Below are positions 1 through 8,945 of a DNA stretch of 64,000 nt, in pieces. The notes under the pieces were generated by a model, which saw nothing but the letters and a program-made list of their open reading frames with translations, searched no databases and had not been told where the DNA came from. This DNA is from ZC4RG29 sp964521255. Its GTDB lineage: Bacteria > Bacteroidota > Bacteroidia > Cytophagales > Cyclobacteriaceae. The stretch is taken from NCBI GenBank assembly GCA_964521255.1, contig CAZFRM010000021.1, positions 16,483 to 80,482 on the forward strand, written 5' to 3'. The position numbers and the translations under genes were made by a program. Each line of letters opens with the position of its first letter. Positions within the stretch are counted from its first letter, which is position 1.

Positions 1-1
1 A

Positions 2-385
2 TCGTTATTGATCAAATTTAAGCTTCGGAAGCCGCATGTTGATTCAAACTTTGAAAAGATTGGTAATTACGTTTATACAATCTCTAAGCGGGAATTGCAA
101 AAGGCGGCCACCGCCATTCAACTTCCCCTGGTTGCTTTCCACGAATTCGATGATCATTATATAGATGGAGTAGAATTTGAAAAGCGTGCCGACAATGGGC
201 CACTTCAAAAAAGGATAAAGAGATTTTTGTGGTTGGGGAAATGGAAGGCGAGACTTGGTTTAAGAAGACAAAGTCACATGGTGGCTATTCTTTTCAAGGT
301 TATGCCGAGTGACGATATGATCTGTAAACTTAAGGGTGGTGGGTTTACAGTAGTCCCGATTCCAAAGAATCCCTATTTGAAGTAG
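2..385 (+). CDS. C-terminal part of a probable SAM-dependent methyltransferase (cut by window edge)
   Basis: The reading frame is open from the first bases of the window, so this is the 3' end of a longer gene; the only in-window start-like codon is a TTG at 8, and I do not believe it is the start. The visible 127 residues contain a G-N-Y-V-Y-T-I-S-x-R-E segment, a F-D-D-H-Y-I-x-G-V-E-F-E-K segment and a C-terminal P-K-N-P-Y-L tail. From memory this resembles the C-terminal extension of class I methyltransferases found near polysaccharide genes, but the SAM-binding part lies outside the window, so the assignment is tentative. No downstream partner is evident; a dead transposase relic follows. 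Confidence 0.4.
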   Translation, partial: SLLIKFKLRKPHVDSNFEKIGNYVYTISKRELQKAATAIQLPLVAFHEFDDHYIDGVEFEKRADNGPLQKRIKRFLWLGKWKARLGLRRQSHMVAILFKVMPSDDMICKLKGGGFTVVPIPKNPYLK

Positions 386-458
386 ATTCGACTTGATCTG
401 ACAGTTGGTTAACTTAGCAGTGCAATCCAATAAGTTAAACCCTCTTAAACCGTCAGAA

Positions 459-708
459 TTGAGAACAGAAACAAAGCTAATCAAAACCAAATTAGGTCTT
501 ACCAATTTAGCTGGACATTAAGGTAATGTCACCCAGGCATGTCCCATGATGGGCTATTCCCGCGACACCTTCCATAGATCAAAGAACTGTATGAAATCGG
601 TGACGAACTGGCTTTGAAGGAAGTCAATCGCAGGAAGCAATTCCGAAGAATCGCGTGGAGCCAGAAGTCGACCAAACCGTTGTTGAGATGGCGAGTTCGT
701 CAAGTCAG
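459..708 (+). pseudogene. Remnant of an IS481-type transposase N-terminus
   Basis: Conceptual translation gives L-I-K-T-K-L-G, an in-frame stop (TAA, about 516), G-N-V-T-Q-A-C, then M-G-Y-S-R-D-T-F, and after a frame change K-E-L-Y-E-I-G-D-E-L-A-L-K-E and, after another, N-R-V-E-P-E-V. This order matches the N-terminal helix-turn-helix region of IS481/IS3-like transposases (family pattern: LxxxGNVSxAC, MGYSRDTFYRFKELY, NRVxPEIE). With one stop and at least two frameshifts, and no catalytic DDE part, it is dead. No terminal inverted repeats were recognised on either side, so only an internal fragment survives. Confidence 0.7.
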
Positions 709-1013
709 GTTTTTCCATTTTCAGCACGAAAAGAATTGTCAAACATAAGGTAATGTACTATCCGTAAGTGAACTTTGTTTCGTTTGATAATTTTTACAGA
801 AGGCGATTGCTCCAGGTAGATGTAGAATAATCGCTGAAGAGTATCAATAGAAAGTCCACTAACTAACACGGCTAAGTGTTCTATAAGTTTGACGTTCCAA
901 TATCCATTTTCTAAACCACACAAATCTAAACGTTGTTCCCGGTCCGTTACGTGTGAAATGAATACCAATAATTCTTGCAATTGAAGCGCTGTTTCGTGGT
1001 TTGAATTCCCCAA
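705..1013 (-). CDS. Small hypothetical ORF, doubtful
   Basis: An ATG-started frame of 102 residues on the minus strand, between the IS481 relic and the PorP gene. The product is leucine-rich with no signal peptide, no membrane segment and no motif I recognise. Its 3' end runs a few bases into the transposase relic, which argues that it may be a chance frame or a decayed gene. It is listed because nothing else explains this stretch; the following 230 bases (1014-1243) hold nothing I can identify. Confidence 0.2.
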   Translation of the reverse strand: MGNSNHETALQLQELLVFISHVTDREQRLDLCGLENGYWNVKLIEHLAVLVSGLSIDTLQRLFYIYLEQSPSVKIIKRNKVHLRIVHYLMFDNSFRAENGKT

Positions 1014-1243
1014 CGGATTACATCCAAACTACCAGATGCCAACAGCGTTTTTTTAGAGTTTTCATAAACAAAATAAAGTTTATTTTTCAGTATTATGCCA
1101 AACATAACCTGTCTGAAATGTAGACGAACTCGTTGTTAAATTTTGAGAAAAATAATTTGAAATAGGGCTATCTGAGCTTCACCCGATCTAGCCTCAATGT
1201 AACAGTCAGAATACGATTCATTTTAAGCGCAAATACTTAATAA

Positions 1244-2677
1244 TTATTCCGCAGAATAGAGCCAGGCTTCTTGGAAAAGGTTTTTCAACCGATATTGATT
1301 TCTAGCCTTTCTGGCCTCTTCAAGGTCAAAGCTTGAGAAAATGTAAACGTAGTACAGTTTCTTTTTCGGATTAAGCGAAACATCAGCTGAATATCCCTTC
1401 GCTCTTATTGAACGCGCATATCTTGTTGCATTATTCATCGTGCTGAACGCTCCTACCACTACATAATGTCCTTTTGAGAGCGTGAAAGACTTCGCAGGGT
1501 GAGTTGTAGTCTTTTCAACCTCTGGCACTTCTGAGATAGCCATAGCGACATCCTCCACGTCATTAAAACTTGTTTCGGCAGGAGTAGTGATGGCTTGATC
1601 TAACGCTCTCGATTCGGTTAGAGCCGTTGTAGATTCTTCTGTTACTTTCTCTTCTGTGACCTGTTCATTCTCTTGTTGTTCTAGCGGCTGATCCTTCGTT
1701 TGCGGTCTAACTACCTTGGCATTGGCCATTGAAGATGTCTTTCTAAGAGGACCCTTCACAAGCGCCCGCGATTTTTTATTACCAAACCGGATTCCTAAAT
1801 GCAGCTCATGTGAACTCGTTGAAGATAGATCACTATCAAACGATGGCATTTCATAGCTATAGCTAAACCTGAATTTATCCAATACATTCATACCCAGGAA
1901 GAGACCCAGGCCACTATCCTGATTGTAGCTGACGCCCGTCCATAGTATATCTTTGTAATAAACCATAGTAGCGGCTTCCCATGAATCTTGCAAGCCATCT
2001 TCACTTTGACGATATAGAACATAAGGTTCCATTGAGAAATTTTCCATTAAGCCAACATTGAACCGGTAGCTTACGGAGTAAAGCCTGTTCTTCAGATTTG
2101 ATAATGAGAATTTATTAAAAGCCTCTGCGTTAAATGGATCTGACTTGAATATTTCTGTCAAGGCAAACCCAACACGTAAACCTTTATTGGTGTATAGCAC
2201 TCCGAAATTCCCATCAACGTAAGTGTTATTATTGGCAGCGCTTACAATAGCGGGATCGTTGAGATTAATTCCTTCTGATGTCAGGTCGAGCTTATTGGTT
2301 CCAACCCCTGCTGACAGACCGAATCTAATGGTCTCATTTTCGGTAATGGGCACAACATACCCAAAGGTTCCCATGAATGTATTGTTGGTAAGCAAAACCT
2401 GCTGATCATTCATTATGTTCAAGCCTAATGAAACTCTACCCATAGTAGGATATTGCAGACTTACTCCGGTGGTGACAGGGGCATCCTTAAAATTGATCCA
2501 CTGCTTACGATAAACCACATTAAGCTCAGGCTGATCGTTAATCGCTACATAAGCAGGGTTAAATAAATAGGGATTAAAAGCAAACTGCCTGTAAAAGGGT
2601 CCTGGCGTTTGGCCAAAAGAAACAGTCGTGATTAAAGCAAGCAAGACAAGGACTAAAAGGTTTTTTTTCATCAGCAC
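1244..2677 (-). CDS. PorP/SprF family outer-membrane protein with C-terminal SPOR domain
   Basis: Residues 1-23 form a signal peptide ending in S-F-G-Q. The start of the mature part (F-Y-R-Q-F-A-F-N-P-Y-L-F-N-P-A-Y, then V-V-Y-R-K-Q-W) is the hallmark of the PorP/SprF family, whose members form small beta-barrels beside large type IX-secreted proteins in Bacteroidota. After about residue 300 comes a low-complexity Glu/Thr-rich linker, and from about 404 to the end a SPOR-like domain (H-Y-V-V-V-G-A-F-S, Y-A-R-S-I-R-A-K-G-Y), which in other proteins binds denuded peptidoglycan. The barrel-plus-SPOR arrangement suggests anchoring to the cell wall. It lies 16 bases downstream of the gene for its likely client and is probably cotranscribed with it. 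Confidence 0.9.
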   Translation of the reverse strand: MLMKKNLLVLVLLALITTVSFGQTPGPFYRQFAFNPYLFNPAYVAINDQPELNVVYRKQWINFKDAPVTTGVSLQYPTMGRVSLGLNIMNDQQVLLTNNTFMGTFGYVVPITENETIRFGLSAGVGTNKLDLTSEGINLNDPAIVSAANNNTYVDGNFGVLYTNKGLRVGFALTEIFKSDPFNAEAFNKFSLSNLKNRLYSVSYRFNVGLMENFSMEPYVLYRQSEDGLQDSWEAATMVYYKDILWTGVSYNQDSGLGLFLGMNVLDKFRFSYSYEMPSFDSDLSSTSSHELHLGIRFGNKKSRALVKGPLRKTSSMANAKVVRPQTKDQPLEQQENEQVTEEKVTEESTTALTESRALDQAITTPAETSFNDVEDVAMAISEVPEVEKTTTHPAKSFTLSKGHYVVVGAFSTMNNATRYARSIRAKGYSADVSLNPKKKLYYVYIFSSFDLEEARKARNQYRLKNLFQEAWLYSAE

Positions 2678-2693
2678 TTTTCAAATAAAATTT

Positions 2694-5600
2694 TTACCGC
2701 ACAATTCTAACCGCTCCTTGTCTATCGCTATTATCACAAGTAATAACATAGTAGTAAGCATCTTCCTGGAGCGGGCTTCCGTTTACTCGACCGTCCCATG
2801 TATTATCGTATGAAATCGTTTCGTAAATTTTTTGACCTAAACGATTATAAATGGTTAATCTACAATTTTCAAAAGCCTCCGTGTTGGACCAGTTCCAGGT
2901 ATCATCGATACCATCATTATTAGGGGTGAATACAAGAGGTAATTGAACGCTTGCAGGCGAAACGGGAATTACTTTAATAATAATTTCATCTGAACTGCTA
3001 AGATCACCGTTGTCGGTTACGGTAAGCACAAACTTATAAGTACCTTCCACCAGGTTAGTGATCATAGCTTCACCTCCTGCACTAACGGTCAGGGTAGCGT
3101 CATTGGGTCCCTCGACTTGGGTCCACTCATAATTCATTATTATCCCATCAGAATCTTCACCTGATCCTTGTAGTAAATAAGTATTATCGGGCAAAGTAAC
3201 GGTAGCATCTTTTCCGGCATTAGCTACGGGAAGACTATTGGGGCTCGTCACATTTATGTTAACGGCTGCTGAAGTGCTCACACCATTTTTATCATCCGTC
3301 GCCTTAGCTGTTAATGAATAATTACCAGCAGGAACATTATTCCAAACAAAGGCATAAGGGTTGGCAGTGTCTTCTCCCAACTTGGTTGTGCCATTATAAA
3401 ACTCAACCTTAGCTATGGAACCATCGCTATCGCTTGCACTTGCCGTCAATGTAATGACCGATCCTTGTAAAAAAGCCGCATTATTACCTGGGCTTGTAAG
3501 GGAAACAGACGGGAGGCTATTGGATAAATTTCCAACGGTCACCGTAATGTTTGCAGATGTTGAAGACCCACCGTTGTTGTCAAAGGCAACCGCCTTTAAC
3601 AAATAAGTTCCGGCAGGAACATTGCCCCACGTAATACTATATGGACTGGTAGCATCTTCACCAAGTTTCGTGTTTCCATAATAAAATTCAACTTTGGTTA
3701 TTGTTCCGTTTGCATCGGTAGCGTTAGCTGTTATAGTGATTGATGAATTAGTGGTGAAAGTTGAATTGTTAGCAGGACTTGTTATACTAACCGAGGGTAG
3801 AGTATTTGCACGCACGTTTAGGGTAACAACAGCCGAATTTGTAATTGCATTTCTGTTATCGGTTGCTCTGGCGGTTAAAGAATACGTTCCTGCTGCAACA
3901 TTATTCCAGTTGAAGCTATAGGGACTTGAGGTGTCTTCTCCAAGCTTTGTTGTGCCATTGAAAAACTCAACTTTTGTAACGGTTCCGTCAGCGTCTGCGG
4001 CGGTTGCTGTGAGGGTTAAGGATGCAGGTGCAGTAAAAGTCGAATTATTTGCAGGGCCTGTTAAATTCACAGTAGGCAAAGCGTTAGCTGCATTCACGAC
4101 TATTGTAATGGCTGCGGAATTTGTAATAGCATTTTGATTATCCGTAGCTCTTGCTGTAATCGAATACGTTCCTGCTACAACATTAGACCAGGTGAAGCTA
4201 TACGGACTGGATGTATCTTCGCCCAGTTTAGTCGTTCCGTTAAAGAACTCCACTTTAGAAACGGTTCCATTGGCGTCGGTTGCATTGGCATTAATAGTAA
4301 TGGATGATCCGGCATTAAAATTTGCGTTATTTGCAGGACTGGTAATATTCACAGTTGGGGCCGTATTCGTATTTCCAACCACGGTAATTGTAACAGGAGA
4401 TGATGTCGTCGTCGCACCCTGGTTGTCGGTTGCTTTAGCCGTTATCGTGTAAGTACCAGCCGCAACGTTATTCCATACAAAACTATAGGGCCCTGTTGCA
4501 TCTTCACCAAGTTTTGTAGCTCCATTGAAAAATTCAACTTTTGAAACCGTTCCATTGGCATCTGCGGCATTAGCAGATAATGTTATGGATGAACCAGCAG
4601 CAAAGGAGGCATTGTTTGAGGGCGCGGATAACCCAATAGAGGGAGGAGTGTTGGTAGGCGGAGTAGTTGTTGACCCGTATTCATAGGCACCAATATCTGG
4701 CGCTGAACCAGAATAAGGAAAACCTACGTTTGCTCCCTTATCAATGCAGGGGCTGGTGGCTTTTAGCCTATAGTATGGATCAGCGCGATTACCTGACTTG
4801 TTTATTTGGGGGTCACCGGAGAGATTTGAAGAATAAGTTCCCGGTACGTTGCCGATAGGAAGATTTTGAAGGATGTTATTAGTTGCCTGAAGTCCATTTA
4901 GCACAGCCCCGGTCGAAATTCGGATAAACTGGGGTGGATAGTATGCGTAAGGCCCAGTTGTATTGTTAATTATTAGATTATTTTTTATTTTAACATTACT
5001 GCTCGAGCCACCGACTAGTTGCAAGAATGAGATTTCTTTTTGTCCTGTGAATTCAACAGTGTTGTTATAAATTTCTAGATTACGAAGCCCTTTATTCTCA
5101 GTTCTTATGATTCCTGGAGTAGCTCCCTTAATTTCGTAGAATATATTGTGATGAATTTTCCAATTTTGGTACGGTACTAAATCGCCGCGGTGCTCCCAGT
5201 CGGTAATACCCCACTTTCCCCCATAAAAATAGTTGTGGTCAATCTCAACATCGTGGATGCTGAGCTCCAATCCGTATGAATTTCCTTTTGAGCGTGTGAG
5301 ACAGTCGAAAATATTGTTATATACCCGAATTGTTGGAGTACCCGTTGGATCTCTCCATTTGGTCTTCCAATAAACCAGCGACACATTCCCTTCGAACTTG
5401 TTGTTATATAATTCATTGCCAATCAAGTCGTGATCCAACATCTCCAATACAATTGCAGGAGTCGTAGTTCCATTCCAACCTTCCCATCGCCCGGTGGGGT
5501 CAGTGCTTAAAAAGTTGTCGTGAATTTTGCAATAATGAATCGCCGCTTCAGGCGTGCCTAGGGCTTTAATAGCCGCACCGTAAGTTTCGTCTACATTAAT

Positions 5601-6221
5601 GTGATCAATTTCAATTCTCTCAACCTGAGATATGCTTACAGAAGCAGTTGCATAGGCGGAACTGAACCAGGCACAATCCTTGAGGGTGGCATTTGTTAGT
5701 CTACAATCCTTAGCATCCCAAAACCAAATACCAGTGAAGCCGACATATTGTACATTTACTCCTTCAATTAAAACTTTACTTCTTCGTCTCACAATAATTC
5801 CTCCATATAAATTCCGGTTATCTCCATCAATAGTAAAATTTTTAAGAGACTGATTTCCTGAGCTAAAGGAGGGGGAGGTAAGCTGAAATAGGATTTTGCT
5901 TGTTATAAATCCGGAAGTCTGTAAATAATAGAATGAAGACGCGGCCTTAACGATGGTAGCACTGCTCCCGGACCCTTCGATATTTACCTGAACGGGCACA
6001 TCAAGGGGCCCCTGTTCGATGAATGTCCCTGCCGATATTTTAATCGTATGGCCTTGGTTAGCGGGGACTTTAGATAAGGCAAATCGAATCGTCCGCCATG
6101 GTTTTCCTGGACTTCCATCCCCTGAGGCATCATTCCCGTTTATATCAACATAATAAGTTGCTGCATTAGAAAATTGAACAAGCCAAACAATTAAGACAAT
6201 TACAATACTTACCCGCTTCAT
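2694..6221 (-). CDS. Secreted beta-helix / Ig-repeat / PKD surface protein with CHU_C type IX sorting domain
   Basis: An 1175-residue exported protein. Residues 1-20 are a signal peptide. Residues 22-90 (Y-Y-V-D-I-N-G-N-D, G-S-P-G-K-P-W-R-T-I) open a right-handed parallel beta-helix extending to about 515, with the repeated N-N-x-I/V-x-x-N turns typical of pectate-lyase-like folds. Residues 526-990 hold five tandem Ig-like modules of about 93 residues, each with V-E-F-F-N-G-x-T-K-L-G-E-D. A PKD-like domain follows (N-A-G-K-D-A-T-V to about 1085), then the C-terminal gliding-motility/CHU_C domain (F-T-P-N-N-D-G-I-D-D, I-Y-N-R-L-G-Q-K-I-Y-E). The last is the type B T9SS signal usually paired with PorP/SprF proteins, matching the next gene. 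Likely role: adhesin or polysaccharide-binding/lyase-like surface protein; no catalytic residues can be named with confidence. Confidence 0.9.
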   Translation of the reverse strand: MKRVSIVIVLIVWLVQFSNAATYYVDINGNDASGDGSPGKPWRTIRFALSKVPANQGHTIKISAGTFIEQGPLDVPVQVNIEGSGSSATIVKAASSFYYLQTSGFITSKILFQLTSPSFSSGNQSLKNFTIDGDNRNLYGGIIVRRRSKVLIEGVNVQYVGFTGIWFWDAKDCRLTNATLKDCAWFSSAYATASVSISQVERIEIDHINVDETYGAAIKALGTPEAAIHYCKIHDNFLSTDPTGRWEGWNGTTTPAIVLEMLDHDLIGNELYNNKFEGNVSLVYWKTKWRDPTGTPTIRVYNNIFDCLTRSKGNSYGLELSIHDVEIDHNYFYGGKWGITDWEHRGDLVPYQNWKIHHNIFYEIKGATPGIIRTENKGLRNLEIYNNTVEFTGQKEISFLQLVGGSSSNVKIKNNLIINNTTGPYAYYPPQFIRISTGAVLNGLQATNNILQNLPIGNVPGTYSSNLSGDPQINKSGNRADPYYRLKATSPCIDKGANVGFPYSGSAPDIGAYEYGSTTTPPTNTPPSIGLSAPSNNASFAAGSSITLSANAADANGTVSKVEFFNGATKLGEDATGPYSFVWNNVAAGTYTITAKATDNQGATTTSSPVTITVVGNTNTAPTVNITSPANNANFNAGSSITINANATDANGTVSKVEFFNGTTKLGEDTSSPYSFTWSNVVAGTYSITARATDNQNAITNSAAITIVVNAANALPTVNLTGPANNSTFTAPASLTLTATAADADGTVTKVEFFNGTTKLGEDTSSPYSFNWNNVAAGTYSLTARATDNRNAITNSAVVTLNVRANTLPSVSITSPANNSTFTTNSSITITANATDANGTITKVEFYYGNTKLGEDATSPYSITWGNVPAGTYLLKAVAFDNNGGSSTSANITVTVGNLSNSLPSVSLTSPGNNAAFLQGSVITLTASASDSDGSIAKVEFYNGTTKLGEDTANPYAFVWNNVPAGNYSLTAKATDDKNGVSTSAAVNINVTSPNSLPVANAGKDATVTLPDNTYLLQGSGEDSDGIIMNYEWTQVEGPNDATLTVSAGGEAMITNLVEGTYKFVLTVTDNGDLSSSDEIIIKVIPVSPASVQLPLVFTPNNDGIDDTWNWSNTEAFENCRLTIYNRLGQKIYETISYDNTWDGRVNGSPLQEDAYYYVITCDNSDRQGAVRIVR
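3246..4646 (-). repeat. Five tandem ~280-bp coding repeats (Ig-like modules)
   Basis: Within the surface-protein gene, five consecutive units of roughly 280 bases each encode near-identical Ig-like modules. Conserved DNA blocks such as the reverse complement of GGTGAAGAT and of TTCAACGGC recur once per unit. The modules begin with (L/A/P)-P-(S/T)-(V/I)-x-(L/I) and end in V-x-(V/I)-x-V. They are close enough at DNA level to allow slippage or unequal recombination. Confidence 0.9.
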
Positions 6222-6717
6222 TTATTTTTTTAAATAAACACTACAACTCCTTAACTAGTACACCTTGAACTAGTTTAAATATTTCAATGATGGTCTTCTA
6301 TTTTGGAAAGAACCTTTAAGATAAGTCACTTGTCACTCTTTCCAACAGTTCTCAGTCCCCTGCATAGCCTACACCACTCGGTTGGTTTCTTTGATTAAAG
6401 GCTCATTAACTTTGACAGTGCAATAATGCTATTTGCGGCTGCGTGGGCAAAATTGCCGTCGATAAAGTACCGCATTTTAGGGTGAACAATGCCTATTTGA
6501 AGTCGTAATTTTGTGGGGAAAAATGACTATAATCACTGCCCCGTTAGACGCTTCTTTATAATTGTAAAAGCTTACTGATGTATATTGTTTGTTACTTTAG
6601 GAAGCTGAATGGATTGCATCGGGGGTTAATTCAACTCAACATCACATTATTGGAAACTTCGAGAGAGTAAAATTGTTTCTAGGTCATGTAATATTTAGGC
6701 GTAGATTAGTGAGCAAT
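6222..6717. other. Divergent intergenic region, presumed promoters
   Basis: About 500 bases between the minus-strand surface-protein gene and the plus-strand methyltransferase. It must contain promoters for both directions. No convincing TAnnTTTG/TTG pair, riboswitch or repeat was found by eye. It marks the boundary between the T9SS pair and the polysaccharide locus. Confidence 0.4.
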
Positions 6718-7986
6718 ATGGGAAAGAGTAAATGCCGGTTTTGTCAGACACCATTACAACACACCTTCGTTGATCTTGGCATGTCTCCATTGTGCGAGTC
6801 CTACATAAAGCCTGATGAACTGAAAAGTATGGAACCATTTTACCCACTTCATTCATACGTTTGCGAGAAGTGTTTTCTGGTTCAACTGGAAGAATTTGTC
6901 GCTCCTTCAGAGATCTTTAGCGACTATGCCTATTTCTCTTCTTACTCTGACTCCTGGCTAAGGCACGTTGAGCAGTACACAAATCAAGTGATTGAGCGGT
7001 TTCCAATCAACTCAAAAAGTCTTGTGGCAGAAATTGCCAGTAATGATGGCTACCTGCTTCAATATTTCGTTGCCAAAGGAATACCAGTTCTAGGTATTGA
7101 TCCAGCAGCAAATATCGCAAAGTATGCTATTAAGAAAGGAATTAGAACGGAGGTTAAATTCTTTGGCGTGGATACTGCACGCGAAATAGCACAAAAGTAT
7201 GAAAAGGCAGACCTTTTAATTGGGAATAATGTCCTGGCCCATGTACCTGATATTAATGATTTGGTCGGAGGGATGAAAATATTTTTAAAACCTGAGGGTA
7301 TTATAACTATGGAGTTCCCTCACTTACTTCGGTTAGTTGTGGGGAATCAGTTCGATACTATTTATCATGAGCATTTCTCCTACTTGTCATTTTACACTGT
7401 CGAAAAGATATTCGCTCATCACGGCCTGACAATTTTCGATGTTGCCGAATTGCCCACCCACGGAGGCTCTATTCGAATATACGCGAGGCATACAGAGAAC
7501 GATTCAAAACCTGTGATGGAGAAAGTTATTGAAATGAGGCGCCGTGAGAAAGAGTTGGGAATGTTAACGCTTGATTATTATAAAAGCTTTGAAGAAAAAG
7601 TTCATGAGACAAAAAGAAAGATACTTGAGTTCCTAATTGATGTAAAACGAAAAGGTAAAAAAGTTGTCGGGTATGGGGCACCCGGTAAGGGAAACACTTT
7701 GCTAAATTATTGTGGGATACGAACCGACTTCATAGATTTTACAGTAGACAGGAGTCCTCACAAGCAAGGCAGTTACCTTCCTGGTACATTGATACCGATA
7801 TTAAGTCCGGAGAAGATAAAGGAGACAAGGCCAGATTATGTTTTCATACTTCCATGGAACCTTAAGGATGAAATTATTAAGAGTCACTCTTACATTAGTG
7901 AATGGGGTGGAAAATTTGTGGTACCCATTCCGGAACTTTCAATATACGAACCAATTACGAGTGAGATTGGCACCATTATGAATTGA
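6718..7986 (+). CDS. NDP-hexose C-methyltransferase family protein
   Basis: Start set at the ATG at 6718, because the product then begins M-G-K-S-K-C-R-F-C as expected for this family; the frame is open back to a TTG at 6673. The 422-residue protein has the three-part layout of sugar C-methyltransferases (TylC3/KijD1 type). An N-terminal zinc-binding domain has C6, C9, C49 and C52. A SAM-binding Rossmann core around residues 104-118 has E-I-A-S-N-D-G-Y. A C-terminal domain carries V-V-G-Y-G-A-P-G-K-G-N-T. These enzymes add a methyl to C3 of a 4-keto-deoxyhexose. Neighbours (rfbF-like relic, SDR epimerase) fit branched deoxysugar synthesis, but the sugar cannot be named from sequence. Confidence 0.85.
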   Translation: MGKSKCRFCQTPLQHTFVDLGMSPLCESYIKPDELKSMEPFYPLHSYVCEKCFLVQLEEFVAPSEIFSDYAYFSSYSDSWLRHVEQYTNQVIERFPINSKSLVAEIASNDGYLLQYFVAKGIPVLGIDPAANIAKYAIKKGIRTEVKFFGVDTAREIAQKYEKADLLIGNNVLAHVPDINDLVGGMKIFLKPEGIITMEFPHLLRLVVGNQFDTIYHEHFSYLSFYTVEKIFAHHGLTIFDVAELPTHGGSIRIYARHTENDSKPVMEKVIEMRRREKELGMLTLDYYKSFEEKVHETKRKILEFLIDVKRKGKKVVGYGAPGKGNTLLNYCGIRTDFIDFTVDRSPHKQGSYLPGTLIPILSPEKIKETRPDYVFILPWNLKDEIIKSHSYISEWGGKFVVPIPELSIYEPITSEIGTIMN

Positions 7987-8009
7987 TTCACTTTGTTTAA
8001 AAGACTCTT

Positions 8010-8760
8010 ATGAAAGTTGTTTTATTTTGCGGTGGGCAAGGGATGAGACTACGGGAATATTCAGAAAAAATTCCTAAACCCATGGTGCCTATAGGGTACC
8101 GCCCTGTACTCTGGCACATTATGAAATATTATGCTTATTACGGACATAAAGATTTTTGTGAATTATCACGAGTATGTTTCTAATGATTTTGTGCTTAAAA
8201 AAGGGACAAACATTAATTTACTCACAAGTGACATCGATGACTGGAGTATTACTTTCGCTGGCACTGGCGAAAATAGTAACATTGACGAGCGATTACTTAA
8301 AGTAAGAAAGTATCTTCAGGAAGAGAAAATGTTTCTTGCGAATTACTCAGATGGATTAACAAACTTTCCGCTTAATGATCATATAGGAAAATTTAAGAAA
8401 TCAAATAAGGTAGCCTCGTTCATGGCTGCCAAGCCAACTCAGAGTTTTCACATTGCCTCATTGGATGAGAAAAATACCGTGAAAGGAATATCTTCTTTAA
8501 ATCAACTAAAAGATGTCTGGATCAATGCTGGCTACTTCACGTTCAGAACTGAAATTTTTGAATATATTAATCCGGGAGAAGATCTTGTGGAACAACCTTT
8601 TCAAAGGCTAATCGAAAAGAAAATGTTGATGGCGTATCCATTTGAAGGTGTATTTCTTACAATGGATACTTATAAGGAAAAACAGGCTTTGGATGATATG
8701 TATGCAAAGGGCTACATGCCCTGGCAAGTTTGGCGGGAGGGGCCCCGAGCATTTGCCTAA
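8010..8760 (+). pseudogene. Broken rfbF-like nucleotidyltransferase (44-bp deletion)
   Basis: Begins at ATG 8010 (M-K-V-V-L-F-C-G-G-Q-G-M-R-L) and is clearly paralogous to the intact gene at 15254. After H-K-D-F (about 8156) the frame fails, because 44 bases present in the intact copy are missing. The reading continues in another frame with V-N-Y-H-E-Y-V-S-N-D-F-V-L to the stop at 8760. The deleted stretch in the intact copy is flanked by two AAAGATT direct repeats, suggesting slippage. The encoded loop (I-L-C-L-G-H-Q-A-D-V-I) is lost, so even a restored frame would miss part of the core. A downstream frame starting at 8131 could give a 209-residue C-terminal fragment, probably inactive. Confidence 0.85.
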
Positions 8761-8903
8761 CCATGTTTACCGGTGAAATTTGAAAAGGAAGTGAACCTCT
8801 ATCGAAGGCAAGATTTGCCTGAAACGGAGTAAACAGGCAACTGTTAAAACGTTATGATATATATCCAAGAAATAAAGATTGCCATCATTGAATCCAATTG
8901 CAG

Positions 8904-8922
8904 ACAACACTTTTTTTGTGTT
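8904..8922 (+). other. Hairpin in the 5' leader of the epimerase gene
   Basis: CAACAC, a run of T, then GTGTTG form a small perfect stem with a 7-base T loop, 23 bases before the ATG at 8946. It could act as a leader structure or weak attenuator. Its position suggests that the epimerase has its own transcription start or translational control after the broken rfbF-like gene. Confidence 0.3.
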
Positions 8923-8945
8923 GATAAATATAATCACGAAACAAC

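Noticed and set aside
3415..4452. Several plus-strand open frames of 63-86 residues opposite the surface-protein gene
   Set aside because: They recur once per Ig module and are mirror frames of the repeated coding DNA, with no starts or families of their own.
3246..4646. Regularly spaced repeats that could suggest a CRISPR or satellite array
   Set aside because: Unit length is about 280 bases and the frame stays open throughout; they are protein modules.
8807..8821. AGGCAAGATTTGCCT hairpin after the broken rfbF-like gene as a terminator
   Set aside because: The stem is only 6 bases with a 3-base loop and lacks a T-run.
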